Origin: Phyllobacterium bourgognense
GTDB lineage: Bacteria; Pseudomonadota; Alphaproteobacteria; Rhizobiales; Rhizobiaceae
Reading direction: 5' to 3'
Assembly: GCF_003337575.1 (NCBI RefSeq)
Contig: NZ_QPJM01000006.1
Coordinates: forward strand, 62,001 to 126,000
Length of the DNA stretch: 64,000 nucleotides
The notes under the pieces were generated by a model. It was not told the origin of the DNA. It did not search any database and worked only from the letters and a program-made list of their open reading frames with translations. How positions within the stretch are numbered: position 1 is the stretch's first letter; each line of letters opens with the position of its first letter. This document shows, one piece after another, positions 54,427 through 62,755 of the stretch. Position numbers and translations under genes: made by a program.

Positions 54427-54703
54427 GGTAATCGATGATTTTGACATCTCTTGCGCCTCCTTCCTGCCAAACGAAACAAATGCGCCACTGATCGTTTATC
54501 CTGATCGAATGCCGTCCTGCCAAATTGCCCTTAAGCGTTTCAAGACGGTTACCGGGTGGAATCCGGAGATCCTCCACTACCCGTGCCTGATTTAAAAGAC
54601 GCAATTTTCGCAAGGCCACCGCCTGAATATCAGATGGCAATTTTCGACTTCTAACACCGGACCAGATCAACTGCGTTTCACGATCGGCAAAGTTTTGAAT
54701 CAT
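54419..54703 (-). CDS. higB: HigB/RelE-type mRNA interferase toxin
   Basis: The 94-residue protein has the HigB pattern: IQNFADRETQLIWSG at the start, ALRKLRLLNQARVVEDLRIP, and the end SIRINDQWRICFVW followed by IIDYHD. Toxins of this family cleave mRNA on the ribosome. The toxin gene precedes the antitoxin gene and overlaps it, the order typical of higBA. It sits convergent with idhA. Confidence 0.87.
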   Translation of the reverse strand: MIQNFADRETQLIWSGVRSRKLPSDIQAVALRKLRLLNQARVVEDLRIPPGNRLETLKGNLAGRHSIRINDQWRICFVWQEGGARDVKIIDYHD

Positions 54704-54724
54704 GACTTGAGAATAAATTATATA

Positions 54725-54751
54725 CCCCTATAACGCAACGCGTCATAGGGG
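54725..54751. promoter_or_regulatory. Operator palindrome upstream of higBA
   Basis: CCCCTAT at 54725-54731 and ATAGGGG at 54745-54751 form a 7 bp inverted repeat, 13 bp apart, just upstream of the toxin start. It is the likely binding site of HigA. Confidence 0.6.
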
Positions 54752-54774
54752 TTGTCGTTGGTTGCATGAAGAAA

Positions 54775-55884
54775 TTACCGCACATCCACCCAGCGTTGTT
54801 CCTGATAGGAACGCGCCATGGCATGCACGGTGCGCTCGATTTCGAGGCCGTCAGCGAATTCGATCAGATGTGCGGGCTGGCCGTTGATGCGCTTGATCAA
54901 CTCGTGGCACTCGATGATCTTCAGGTCGTTGAAGCCGAGGCCGTGGCCGGGCGCCGGGATAAATTGCCCATAGGGCTCATGATGCGGCGCCGTCAGAATG
55001 GTGCGGTAGCCCTGTTCGGTGGCGCGGTCGGCGGTGACGTAAAGCTGGAATTCATTGGCGCGTTCCTGATCGAACAGGATCGAACCCTTCGAGCCGAATA
55101 CCTGCAACGCAATGCGCCCCTTGCGGCCCCAGGCGGAGCGATTGGCCTGCAAGGTGCCGGCAACGCCGTTTTCCATGTGCATAAGAACGCTGGCGCTATC
55201 ATAGGTTTCGACCGCGCGGTCCGTGCCATTGGCCGTCTTGCGGGTGGCGTAGGGCTTCGACATATCGCACATGACGCGGGAAACCCGGCCAAACAGCGTG
55301 AACAGCAAGGACAGGGGATGGACAGCAAAATCGTCGAGCGCGCCGTACCCCGATGTTGCTTCGTGTTTCCAATTGAAGAGGGCATCGGGATCGGCCATGA
55401 AGTCCTCATCCATCTCGATGCGCAGATGGTTGATGTCGCCGATGATCTTCTCGGCTAGCAGCTTGCGAATGTGGCGAATGGCGGGCCCCTGGATATAATT
55501 GTAGCCGAGGGCTGCAACCTTGCCCGACTTCTTCGCCGCGGCGAGCATGGCTTCCGCGTCGCTGAATGTTGGCGCCATGGGCTTTTCGCACCAGATATGC
55601 TTGCCGGCTTTCAATGCTGCAATCGCCATTTCCGGATGAAACTGGTTGGGGGTGGTGATGGAGACGACATCGACTTGCGGGTCGTCGATGACAGCGCGCC
55701 AATCGCCCGAGGCTTTCTGGAAACCGAACTCGTTGGCGCGGCGCACGGCGAGCTCCGTGTTGGCTTCGCCGAGATGCACGAGCCGCACTGCCGGCACATC
55801 GCCGAAGACGGCGCGAACCGAATTCCACGCAAGTGCATGGCATTTGCCCATGAAGCCCGTTCCGATCAGTCCTACGCCCAGCAT
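54775..55884 (-). CDS. Gfo/Idh/MocA-family dehydrogenase of the inositol locus
   Basis: The 369-residue protein has the Rossmann turn LIGTGFMGKCHALAW, VSITTPNQFHPEMAI and the catalytic WCEKPMAPT motif near residue 96. A YNYIQGPAIRHIRKL segment and a FDQERANEF stretch follow. It is divergent from iolR. Likely roles are oxidation of another inositol isomer (scyllo- or D-chiro-inositol) or of an amino-inositol, as proposed for MocA in rhizopine breakdown. Confidence 0.85.
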   Translation of the reverse strand: MLGVGLIGTGFMGKCHALAWNSVRAVFGDVPAVRLVHLGEANTELAVRRANEFGFQKASGDWRAVIDDPQVDVVSITTPNQFHPEMAIAALKAGKHIWCEKPMAPTFSDAEAMLAAAKKSGKVAALGYNYIQGPAIRHIRKLLAEKIIGDINHLRIEMDEDFMADPDALFNWKHEATSGYGALDDFAVHPLSLLFTLFGRVSRVMCDMSKPYATRKTANGTDRAVETYDSASVLMHMENGVAGTLQANRSAWGRKGRIALQVFGSKGSILFDQERANEFQLYVTADRATEQGYRTILTAPHHEPYGQFIPAPGHGLGFNDLKIIECHELIKRINGQPAHLIEFADGLEIERTVHAMARSYQEQRWVDVR

Positions 55885-55940
55885 CGCTTGCTCCCATCGC
55901 TTGCAGTTCTCGATTGAAATAATCTATAACAAGAAAAAAT

Positions 55941-55954
55941 GGAATAACTGATCC
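55941..55954. promoter_or_regulatory. Candidate IolR site in the divergent iolR promoter
   Basis: GGAATAACTGATCC fits GGAA-N6-TTCC with one mismatch and lies about 55 bp before iolR and about 55 bp before the divergent dehydrogenase gene. It is a weak match on its own and is supported by position. Confidence 0.4.
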
Positions 55955-56009
55955 GTCCTGATATAAATATTTTGCTCGGACCAGAAGCAGCAACGAGGAA
56001 ACTCTGCGG

Positions 56010-56852
56010 GTGGAAAGCATGGACAATGAAGTGTCGTTGCCACGGGATTTCGATGCGCTGCGCACGATGATCCTCGACCGTCGCGAGATGCTGCCGAAGC
56101 GTCTGGCGCAGATCGCGGCCTATGCCTTGAGCAATCCCGATGAGATCGCGTTTGGCACGGCGGCAAGCATTGCACAGACGGCAGGCGTTCAACCTTCGAC
56201 GTTGATCCGCTTTGCCCAGCATCTCGGTTTCGACGGTTTCACCAGCCTGCAATCGGTATTCCGGGAACGGCTGCGCGAGCGGCAGGTTTCCTATGAAGAG
56301 CGACTGTCAGCGCTGCGTGGCGACACGCACGGCCTTTCCAAGAACCGCGTCATCCTCAACGGATTTTTGACTGCGGCCAGCCATTCAATCGAGACGATTT
56401 CGCACAATGTCGAGGAGGATGTACTGGCCAGTGCAGTGGATATCCTGGCGGGAGCCGAGACGATCTATCTGCTGGCGCGGCGCCGTTCCTATCCGATCAC
56501 CGCCTATATGGCCTACGCTTTCGGCAAGCTGAAAATCCGTAACCAGTTGATCGAATCGACAGCTGGTATCGATCCGGAAATCCTTTCCTTTGCCAAGCCG
56601 ACCGACGCCGCCATCGCCATCAGCTTTTCGCCCTATGCCTCGGCGACAATCGAGCATGCGGCGGCGCTGGCGGCGCGCAATGTACCCGTCGTCGCCATTA
56701 CCGACAGTGCGTTTTCGCCACTCGCCCAGTCTGCCAAGGTGTGGTTCGAAGCGGCGGAGGGTGACTTCTCCGGGTTCCGGTCGCTGTCCGGGACGATGGC
56801 GCTCGCCATGGCGCTGACAGTCAGCGTGGCGGAGAAGCGGCGGAGTTTTTAG
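56010..56852 (+). CDS. iolR: RpiR-family regulator of inositol catabolism (IolR)
   Basis: The protein has about 280 residues from the GTG at 56010 with GAGGAA upstream; the ATG at 56019 is the alternative. An RpiR helix-turn-helix at about residues 40-85 (SIAQTAGVQPSTLIRFAQHLG) precedes a SIS domain with AGAETIYLLARRRSYP and AIAISFSPYASATIEHA. In S. meliloti the iol repressor is of this type and is encoded just before iolCDEB. Here a toxin-antitoxin pair separates them. Its stop overlaps the convergent mazF-like stop. Confidence 0.87.
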   Translation: MESMDNEVSLPRDFDALRTMILDRREMLPKRLAQIAAYALSNPDEIAFGTAASIAQTAGVQPSTLIRFAQHLGFDGFTSLQSVFRERLRERQVSYEERLSALRGDTHGLSKNRVILNGFLTAASHSIETISHNVEEDVLASAVDILAGAETIYLLARRRSYPITAYMAYAFGKLKIRNQLIESTAGIDPEILSFAKPTDAAIAISFSPYASATIEHAAALAARNVPVVAITDSAFSPLAQSAKVWFEAAEGDFSGFRSLSGTMALAMALTVSVAEKRRSF

Positions 56853-57181
56853 GCGCTTTCATCCAATCCCAGAAAGCGCGTCATCGCCTTGTTGATATTG
56901 GCTATCGTCTCGCTGTCCAAATGTCCGAACACTCGTCCAACTTTTGTTCGCGGTACTGTCATGGCGCGATCGATCATTATCTGTGAACGCTCTCGCAGGC
57001 CATTTTCGATCGTTGGGTTAACTGTAATGCGTGCCAGATGTTCATCGTGAACGTCACTCGTCAATTGGAGCACCGTTATTGACGGAAGCAGGTCAAATGC
57101 ATCCGACTGCACAATGAGTGCCGGACGGGGTTTGCCATAGTCACCATTGACAACGATCGTTACCAGATCGCCTCGCTTCAT
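56849..57181 (-). CDS. MazF/PemK-type endoribonuclease toxin
   Basis: The 110-residue protein starts MKRGDLVTIVVNGDYGKPRPALIVQ, the PemK/MazF fold with the conserved GKPRPALIVQSD stretch. A PRTKVGRVFGHLD segment lies near the end. The start overlaps the stop of the antitoxin gene (ATGA). It sits as a wedge between iolR and iolC, on the opposite strand. Confidence 0.88.
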   Translation of the reverse strand: MKRGDLVTIVVNGDYGKPRPALIVQSDAFDLLPSITVLQLTSDVHDEHLARITVNPTIENGLRERSQIMIDRAMTVPRTKVGRVFGHLDSETIANINKAMTRFLGLDESA

Positions 57182-57480
57182 TTGGCGCTATCATCATCGA
57201 TAGCGGTGTCGTCAAACAGAGCTTCCAGTTCCTGCAGTGACGCGTACTCATCCGTCTCTGGATTGCGAGACCTTCTTGCAATTGCAAGAGATTGCCGCCG
57301 CGCTTCAAGTTCAAATGCCTTGCGCTGTTGGCGTTCCACATAGCTTCGCATGAAGTCCCGCAGAACTTGAGCGGCAGGCTTGTCCTCAGCTTCGGTTGCA
57401 TGGGTAAAAGCCGCCTTCAGGTCAGGGTCTATCCGGAAGTTGAATGTATCTGCCTTGGGATGCTGAGTGGTGCGTGGCAT
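57178..57480 (-). CDS. Ribbon-helix-helix antitoxin of the MazF-like toxin
   Basis: The 100-residue protein is taken from the ATG at 57480 behind GGAGGG; the frame extends further but through AT-rich promoter sequence. The N-terminal half (ADTFNFRIDPDLKAAFTHA, then AAQVLRDFMRSYVERQ) fits a ribbon-helix-helix. The acidic C-terminus (LEALFDDTAIDDDSAK) would bind the toxin. It is translationally coupled to the toxin. Confidence 0.82.
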   Translation of the reverse strand: MPRTTQHPKADTFNFRIDPDLKAAFTHATEAEDKPAAQVLRDFMRSYVERQQRKAFELEARRQSLAIARRSRNPETDEYASLQELEALFDDTAIDDDSAK

Positions 57481-57594
57481 GGAACCCTCCTGTATATACT
57501 TTATGTAATTATAATGCACGTACATTTCATATTCAATGGTGAAAGCATGATCCAAAAGATAAAAAGAACAGACATTCCATATTGACGATTCGAT

Positions 57595-57608
57595 AGAATT
57601 ATTATTTC
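57595..57608. promoter_or_regulatory. Candidate IolR site upstream of iolC
   Basis: AGAATTATTATTTC resembles the sites at 48798 (GGAATAAATATTTC) and 55941. It lies 60 bp before the iolC start, in the AT-rich gap between the antitoxin gene and iolC. Confidence 0.4.
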
Positions 57609-57667
57609 ATATAAGAAAATTTCCGGCCTGTGTGCGCCGCAGTTTATCAGTCTATCGGGAGGATATC

Positions 57668-59596
57668 ATGGACAGAGCTGATACGGGCCACGCGCTCGAT
57701 GTCATTACCATCGGCCGCTCGTCCGTCGATCTCTACGGCCAGCAGATCGGCTCCCGGCTCGAGGATATTACCTCGTTTGCCAAGTCCGTTGGCGGATGCC
57801 CTGCCAATATAGCGATCGGTACGGCGCGGCTCGGCCTGCGCTCGGCGCTATTGTCCCGCGTGGGCGACGAGCAGATCGGCCGGTATATACGCGAGCAGAT
57901 GGTGCGCGAAGGCGTCGCGACGGACGGAATCATCACAGATGCGGAGCGGCTGTCGGCCCTGGTTATCCTCTCGGTCGAGAACGACAAGAGTTTTCCGCTG
58001 ATATTCTACCGTGAGAACTGCGCCGACATGGCGCTTGATGAGGGCGATGTCGATCCTGGATTCATCCGTTCGGCGCGCGCCGTCGTGGTCACTGGTACGC
58101 ATTTTTCCAAGCCAAAGCCCGATGCGGCTCAACGCAAGGCCATTCGTCTGATGAAAGAAGCGGGCGGCAAGGTTGTGTTCGATATCGACTATCGGCCCAA
58201 TTTGTGGGGACTGGCAGGACACGGCGAGGGCGATAGCCGCTACATCGCCTCCGACGCCGTCTCCAACCACCTGAAGACCGTCCTTGCCGATTGCGACCTG
58301 ATCGTCGGCACGGAAGAGGAAGTGCTGATTGCGTCGGGTGAGGACGATCTTCTCAGCGCGCTGAAGACCATTAGGGCGCTTTCGAGCGGGACAATCGTAT
58401 TGAAGCGCGGGCCGATGGGTTGCATCGTTTACGAAGGCGCAATTTCCGACGATCTCGAGGATGGTATTGTCGGCAAGGGCTTTCCGATCGAAGTGTTCAA
58501 CGTCCTCGGTGCCGGCGATGCCTTCATGTCGGGCTTCCTGCGCGGCTGGCTCGGCGGCGAGTCATTGGCGACAGCGGCAACCTGGGCCAATGCGTGCGGT
58601 GCCTTTGCGGTGTCGCGCCTGCTGTGTGCACCCGAGATTCCGACCTTCGAGGAACTGCAATATTTCCTGAAGCATGGCAGCAAATTTCACGCCCTGCGCA
58701 AGGACGAGGCAATCAACCATGTGCATTGGGCAACCACGCGGCGGTGGGCAATACCGTCTATGATGACCTTCGCCATCGATCACCGTGTGCAGTTGGAAGA
58801 TCTTGCGCAAAAGGTTGGTGCCGATGATGCCAAAATCCGCGCATTCAAGGAGCTGGCGGTGAAGGCGGCGGCAAAGGTCGCCGATGGCCGTGACGGTTAT
58901 GGCATGCTGCTTGACGAGAAATTTGGACGCGAGGCGATGTTCGAGTTCGCGCGTCATAACTTCGACTGGCTCGGACGGCCGGTGGAACTGCCTGGGTCGC
59001 GTCCACTGCGCTTCGAATTTTCGCAGGATATCGGCTCGCAACTGGCGGAATGGCCGGTGGATCATTGCATCAAATGCCTGTGCTTCTACCACCCGGACGA
59101 TCCTGCCGATCTGAAGCTGGAACAGCAGCAGAAGTTGCGCACGCTGTTCGAAGCAGCACGCAAGGTCGGACGCGAATTGCTGATCGAAATTATTGCCGGC
59201 AAGCACGGCAAGCTCGACGACAACACCATTCCGCGAGCACTGGAAGAACTTTACACGCTGGGTATCAAACCGGACTGGTGGAAGCTCGAGCCGCAAGCCT
59301 CGGCGACGGCCTGGAAAAACATCGAGGCAGTGATCGAAAGGCACGATCCCTGGTGCCGCGGTGTCGTGCTGCTTGGGCTGGAAGCGCCGCACGACGAGCT
59401 TGAGGCAGCGTTTGCCGCAACTGCCGGGGCACCCATTGTCAAGGGCTTTGCCGTCGGCCGGACATTGTTCATGGACGCGGCGGAAGACTGGCTCTCGGGG
59501 CGAATTTCCGATGAGGCCGCGATCGACGACATGGCCGATCGTTTCGAAAAATTGACCAAGGCCTGGCTTGCCAGCCGCAGCAGACAAGCGGCATAG
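57668..59596 (+). CDS. iolC: 5-dehydro-2-deoxygluconokinase fused to a DUF2090 domain (IolC)
   Basis: The 642-residue protein starts at the ATG at 57668 behind GGGAGGA. Residues about 1-325 are a PfkB-family kinase (TIGRSSVDLYGQQIG, VGGCPANIAIG, and NVLGAGDAFMSGFL with the catalytic Asp). Residues about 330-640 are a DUF2090 TIM-barrel-like domain (MMTFAIDHRVQLED, GPL-type KPDWWKLEPQ). The kinase makes 2-deoxy-5-keto-gluconate-6-phosphate. The second domain resembles class I aldolases and may replace IolJ, which is absent here. Confidence 0.92.
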   Translation: MDRADTGHALDVITIGRSSVDLYGQQIGSRLEDITSFAKSVGGCPANIAIGTARLGLRSALLSRVGDEQIGRYIREQMVREGVATDGIITDAERLSALVILSVENDKSFPLIFYRENCADMALDEGDVDPGFIRSARAVVVTGTHFSKPKPDAAQRKAIRLMKEAGGKVVFDIDYRPNLWGLAGHGEGDSRYIASDAVSNHLKTVLADCDLIVGTEEEVLIASGEDDLLSALKTIRALSSGTIVLKRGPMGCIVYEGAISDDLEDGIVGKGFPIEVFNVLGAGDAFMSGFLRGWLGGESLATAATWANACGAFAVSRLLCAPEIPTFEELQYFLKHGSKFHALRKDEAINHVHWATTRRWAIPSMMTFAIDHRVQLEDLAQKVGADDAKIRAFKELAVKAAAKVADGRDGYGMLLDEKFGREAMFEFARHNFDWLGRPVELPGSRPLRFEFSQDIGSQLAEWPVDHCIKCLCFYHPDDPADLKLEQQQKLRTLFEAARKVGRELLIEIIAGKHGKLDDNTIPRALEELYTLGIKPDWWKLEPQASATAWKNIEAVIERHDPWCRGVVLLGLEAPHDELEAAFAATAGAPIVKGFAVGRTLFMDAAEDWLSGRISDEAAIDDMADRFEKLTKAWLASRSRQAA

Positions 59597-59619
59597 CATA
59601 TAGCCTGGAGGAGACTGAC

Positions 59620-61470
59620 ATGACCAAGACAATACGCCTGACCATGGCACAGGCCCTGACGCGGTTTCTGAGCCAGCAGATGACAGTGATCGACGGGAAG
59701 AAAGTACCGGTCTTCGCGGGCGTCTGGGCTATCTTCGGCCATGGCAATGTCGCCGGTCTCGGCGAGGCGCTTTATCAGGTCCGCGAAGAACTACCGACCT
59801 ATCGCGCCCATAACGAGCAAGCGATGGCCCATGCCGCTATTGCCTTTGCCAAGGCGACTTTCCGCCGCCGCATGATGGCGGTGACGAGTTCCGTCGGGCC
59901 CGGTGCAACGAACATGGTGACGGCTGCGGCGCTGGCGCATGTCAACCGCCTGCCGCTGCTTCTCCTGCCGGGCGATGTCTTCGCCAACCGTGTTCCGGAT
60001 CCTGTGCTGCAGCAGGTAGAATCCTTTGGCGATGGCACAGTTTCCGCCAATGATTGCTTTCGGCCGGTGTCGCGCTATTTCGACCGTATCACGCGGCCCG
60101 AACAGATCATTCCTGCGCTGCAACGAACGATGACCGTGCTCACCGACCCTGCCGAATGCGGGCCGGTCACGCTCGCCCTGTGTCAGGATGTGCAGGCCGA
60201 AGCCTATGACTATCCGGAAAGCTTCTTCGAGGAACGGCTTTGGGCACCGAGACGCCCGCGGCCCGATGTCGGCGAGCTCGCCGCCGCAATCGGCGCGCTG
60301 CGTTCGGCGGAAAAGCCGCTGGTGATCGCCGGCGGCGGTGTCATCTATTCCGAAGCCTCCCGCGAACTCGCCGATTTCGTCGAGGCAGCCGGCATTCCGG
60401 TATGCGAGACCCAGGGCGGCAAATCTTCGCTGCCCGACAGGCACCCACTCAACATGGCGGCTGTCGGCGTCACCGGGACGTCAGCAGCCAACCGGCTGGC
60501 GCAGGAGGCCGATGTCATCCTCGCGGTCGGAACGCGGCTCCAGGACTTCACCACCGGCTCGTGGGCGCTGTTCCAGAATACCGAGAAGACCTTTATCGGC
60601 CTCAACATCCAGCCGTTCGATGCGGCCAAGCACCGGGCGTTGCCGCTGGTGGGTGACGCGCGGGAGGGCCTGATCGAACTTGCCGCCGGGCTCAAGAACT
60701 ATCGCGCTCCGAAAGGCTGGACCGAGAAAGCCGAAAGTGGCAAGGCGGAATGGCAGAGAGCTGCGGCAAAGGTCACAGGCCCGACAAATGCAGCGCTGCC
60801 TTCTGACGCACAGGTGATCGGTGCCGTTCAACGAACCATGGGCAGCGAAGCCACTGTCCTGCACGCGGCAGGCGGTCTGCCGGGCGAAATGCACAAGTTG
60901 TGGCAGGCAGGCGCACCCGGGTCCTACCACGCCGAATACGGCTTCTCCTGCATGGGTTATGAGATTGCGGGCGGGCTCGGCGCCAAAATGGCCAAGCCCG
61001 ACGATGAGGTCGTGGTCATGATCGGAGACGGCTCTTACCTGATGCTGAATTCGGAGATCGCCACATCGGTGATGCTCGGCCACAAGATCAACATCGTGCT
61101 GCTCGACAATCGCGGCTATGGCTGCATCAACCGGCTGCAGATGGGTACAGGCGGGGCGAACTTCAACAATCTCCTGAAGGACGCCAGGCACGAGGTCCTG
61201 CTGGAGATAGACTTCGCTGCCCACGCCCGCAGCCTTGGCGCGATATCCGAGAAGGTGAGCTCCATTGCCGACATGGAGAGCGCTTTGGAGCGAGCCAAAC
61301 GGAATGACCGGACGACGGTCATCGTCATCGATACCGACCCCCTGATATCCACCGAGGAGGGTGGATTCTGGTGGGATGTCGCTGTGCCTGAGGTCAGCCA
61401 GCGTAGCGAGGTCAATGCCAAGCGCAAGGCCTATGAGGAAGCGATTAAGCTGAGGTCGGTCGGGAACTAG
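59620..61470 (+). CDS. iolD: 3D-(3,5/4)-trihydroxycyclohexane-1,2-dione hydrolase (IolD)
   Basis: The 616-residue ThDP-dependent enzyme starts 24 bp after iolC with GGAGGAG upstream. The N-terminal Pyr domain has the catalytic Glu in AHNEQAMAHAA. The central domain has VIAGGGVIYSEAS. The C-terminal PP domain has the GDGSYLMLNSEI...VLLDN cofactor motif near residue 468-497. It opens the ring of the trihydroxycyclohexanedione produced by IolE. Confidence 0.94.
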   Translation: MTKTIRLTMAQALTRFLSQQMTVIDGKKVPVFAGVWAIFGHGNVAGLGEALYQVREELPTYRAHNEQAMAHAAIAFAKATFRRRMMAVTSSVGPGATNMVTAAALAHVNRLPLLLLPGDVFANRVPDPVLQQVESFGDGTVSANDCFRPVSRYFDRITRPEQIIPALQRTMTVLTDPAECGPVTLALCQDVQAEAYDYPESFFEERLWAPRRPRPDVGELAAAIGALRSAEKPLVIAGGGVIYSEASRELADFVEAAGIPVCETQGGKSSLPDRHPLNMAAVGVTGTSAANRLAQEADVILAVGTRLQDFTTGSWALFQNTEKTFIGLNIQPFDAAKHRALPLVGDAREGLIELAAGLKNYRAPKGWTEKAESGKAEWQRAAAKVTGPTNAALPSDAQVIGAVQRTMGSEATVLHAAGGLPGEMHKLWQAGAPGSYHAEYGFSCMGYEIAGGLGAKMAKPDDEVVVMIGDGSYLMLNSEIATSVMLGHKINIVLLDNRGYGCINRLQMGTGGANFNNLLKDARHEVLLEIDFAAHARSLGAISEKVSSIADMESALERAKRNDRTTVIVIDTDPLISTEEGGFWWDVAVPEVSQRSEVNAKRKAYEEAIKLRSVGN

Positions 61471-61497
61471 CTGATAAAGATTGCAAATCACAATTGG

Positions 61498-61534
61498 CCC
61501 CCTCATCCGGCCGCGCGGCGGCCGGATGAGGGGG
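61498..61534. promoter_or_regulatory. Perfect stem-loop between iolD and iolE
   Basis: CCCCCTCATCCGGCC (61498-61512) pairs perfectly with 61520-61534 around a 7 nt loop. No U-run follows, so it is more like an mRNA processing or stability hairpin than a simple terminator. Confidence 0.7.
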
Positions 61535-61581
61535 TGATGAATGGGCGGGCGCAAAAGTAACCTTATTATTGGAGTAATGAC

Positions 61582-62499
61582 GTGAAGGCAAAACTGGGCA
61601 TGTCCCCGATCGCATGGTGGAACGATGATCTCGCGGAGCTCAGTGACGACGTCTCGCTGGAGGAGTGCCTTCACCAATCGCGTTCTGCGGGCTTTACCGG
61701 CATGGAAATGGGCCGCCGATTTCCCAACGATCCGGATGTGATGCTGCCGATCCTGCGGGAGGCGGATGTTACGCTGTGCGGCGGCTGGTTCTCGGGCACG
61801 CTGGTTGACGAGGATCTGGCGAAGAACAAGGACCGCATCCAGCCGATGATCGACCTTTTCAAGGCCGTGAATGCGCCCTGCATCGTCTACGGCGAGGTCG
61901 GCCGCTCGATCCAGGGCGATCGGTCCAAGCCCCTGGCTACCAAACCGAAACTCGGCGACGAGGAGATGAAGGTCTATGCTCGCAAGGTCACCGAGTTCGG
62001 TGAATGGTGCGCACAGCAGGGCATGCCGCTCTCCTACCATCACCACATGGCGGCAGTCGTCGAAACCGAACCGGAGCTCGACGCCTTCATAAAATATTCC
62101 GGCGAGGGTATTCCGCTCCTGCTGGATGCCGGCCATCTGGCCTTCGCCGGCGGCGATGTACTGCGCGCAATCGACAATCATCACCGGCGGATCAACCATG
62201 TGCATGTCAAGGATGTCCGCATGCCGGTGATCGACGGTCTGGACCGCTCGAGGCAGTCCTTCCTCGACGCGGTTGCCCTCGGCGCCTTCACCGTACCGGG
62301 TGACGGCTCGCTGGATTTCGGTGCAATCGTCCAAAAGTTTGCCGATTACGGCTATGAAGGCTGGTTCGTGGTCGAGGCCGAACAGGATCCGAAGAAAAAT
62401 CCACCGCTCAAGATGGCGCAAGTCGGGTATAAGGAACTGATGCGGGTCATGACTGCCGCCGGCTATACGGTCGAGACTCAGGGTTTCCCCAAGGGTTGA
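61582..62499 (+). CDS. iolE: Inosose dehydratase (IolE)
   Basis: The 305-residue TIM-barrel protein starts at GTG (61582) with GGAG upstream. It begins LGMSPIAWWNDDLAEL, with a GMEMGRRFPND stretch, metal-site SYHHHMAAVVE near residue 152, LLDAGHLAFAG and INHVHVKDVR. It dehydrates 2-keto-myo-inositol to the trihydroxycyclohexanedione used by IolD. Confidence 0.93.
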   Translation: MKAKLGMSPIAWWNDDLAELSDDVSLEECLHQSRSAGFTGMEMGRRFPNDPDVMLPILREADVTLCGGWFSGTLVDEDLAKNKDRIQPMIDLFKAVNAPCIVYGEVGRSIQGDRSKPLATKPKLGDEEMKVYARKVTEFGEWCAQQGMPLSYHHHMAAVVETEPELDAFIKYSGEGIPLLLDAGHLAFAGGDVLRAIDNHHRRINHVHVKDVRMPVIDGLDRSRQSFLDAVALGAFTVPGDGSLDFGAIVQKFADYGYEGWFVVEAEQDPKKNPPLKMAQVGYKELMRVMTAAGYTVETQGFPKG

Positions 62500-62512
62500 A
62501 AGTGGGTTCAAC

Positions 62513-62752
62513 ATGAACAAAGACAGTAATCACCCCTGGTTTCGCCCGCTCTGGCGGCGCGTTGCAGTCGTGGCGTTCTGTATTGCGTGGTCGATCTTCG
62601 AGTTCGCGACGGGAACACCATTCTGGGGCATGATCGTTTTGGCTTTCGCCGCATACGGGATCTGGCAGTTCTTCATCGTCTTCGATGCATCCGAACCCGT
62701 TAAGCCGCCGGAAACTGTCAAGCCGGAAGACGCTGGCACCGATAAGGAGTAA
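62513..62752 (+). CDS. Small membrane protein between iolE and iolB (79 residues)
   Basis: The protein begins NKDSNHPWFRPLWRRVAVVA, has two closely spaced hydrophobic helices at about residues 17-55 (WSIFEFATGTPFWGMIVLAF) and a Pro/Glu-rich soluble tail. It starts 13 bp after iolE and ends 3 bp before iolB, so it is part of the operon. It resembles conserved Rhizobiales small membrane proteins. The function is unknown. Confidence 0.78.
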   Translation: MNKDSNHPWFRPLWRRVAVVAFCIAWSIFEFATGTPFWGMIVLAFAAYGIWQFFIVFDASEPVKPPETVKPEDAGTDKE

Positions 62753-62755
62753 ACC

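Noticed and set aside
60481-62520. A 679-codon open frame on the minus strand opposite iolD and iolE
   Set aside because: It is antisense to two well-supported enzymes and shows no domain; long open antisense frames are common in this GC-rich DNA.
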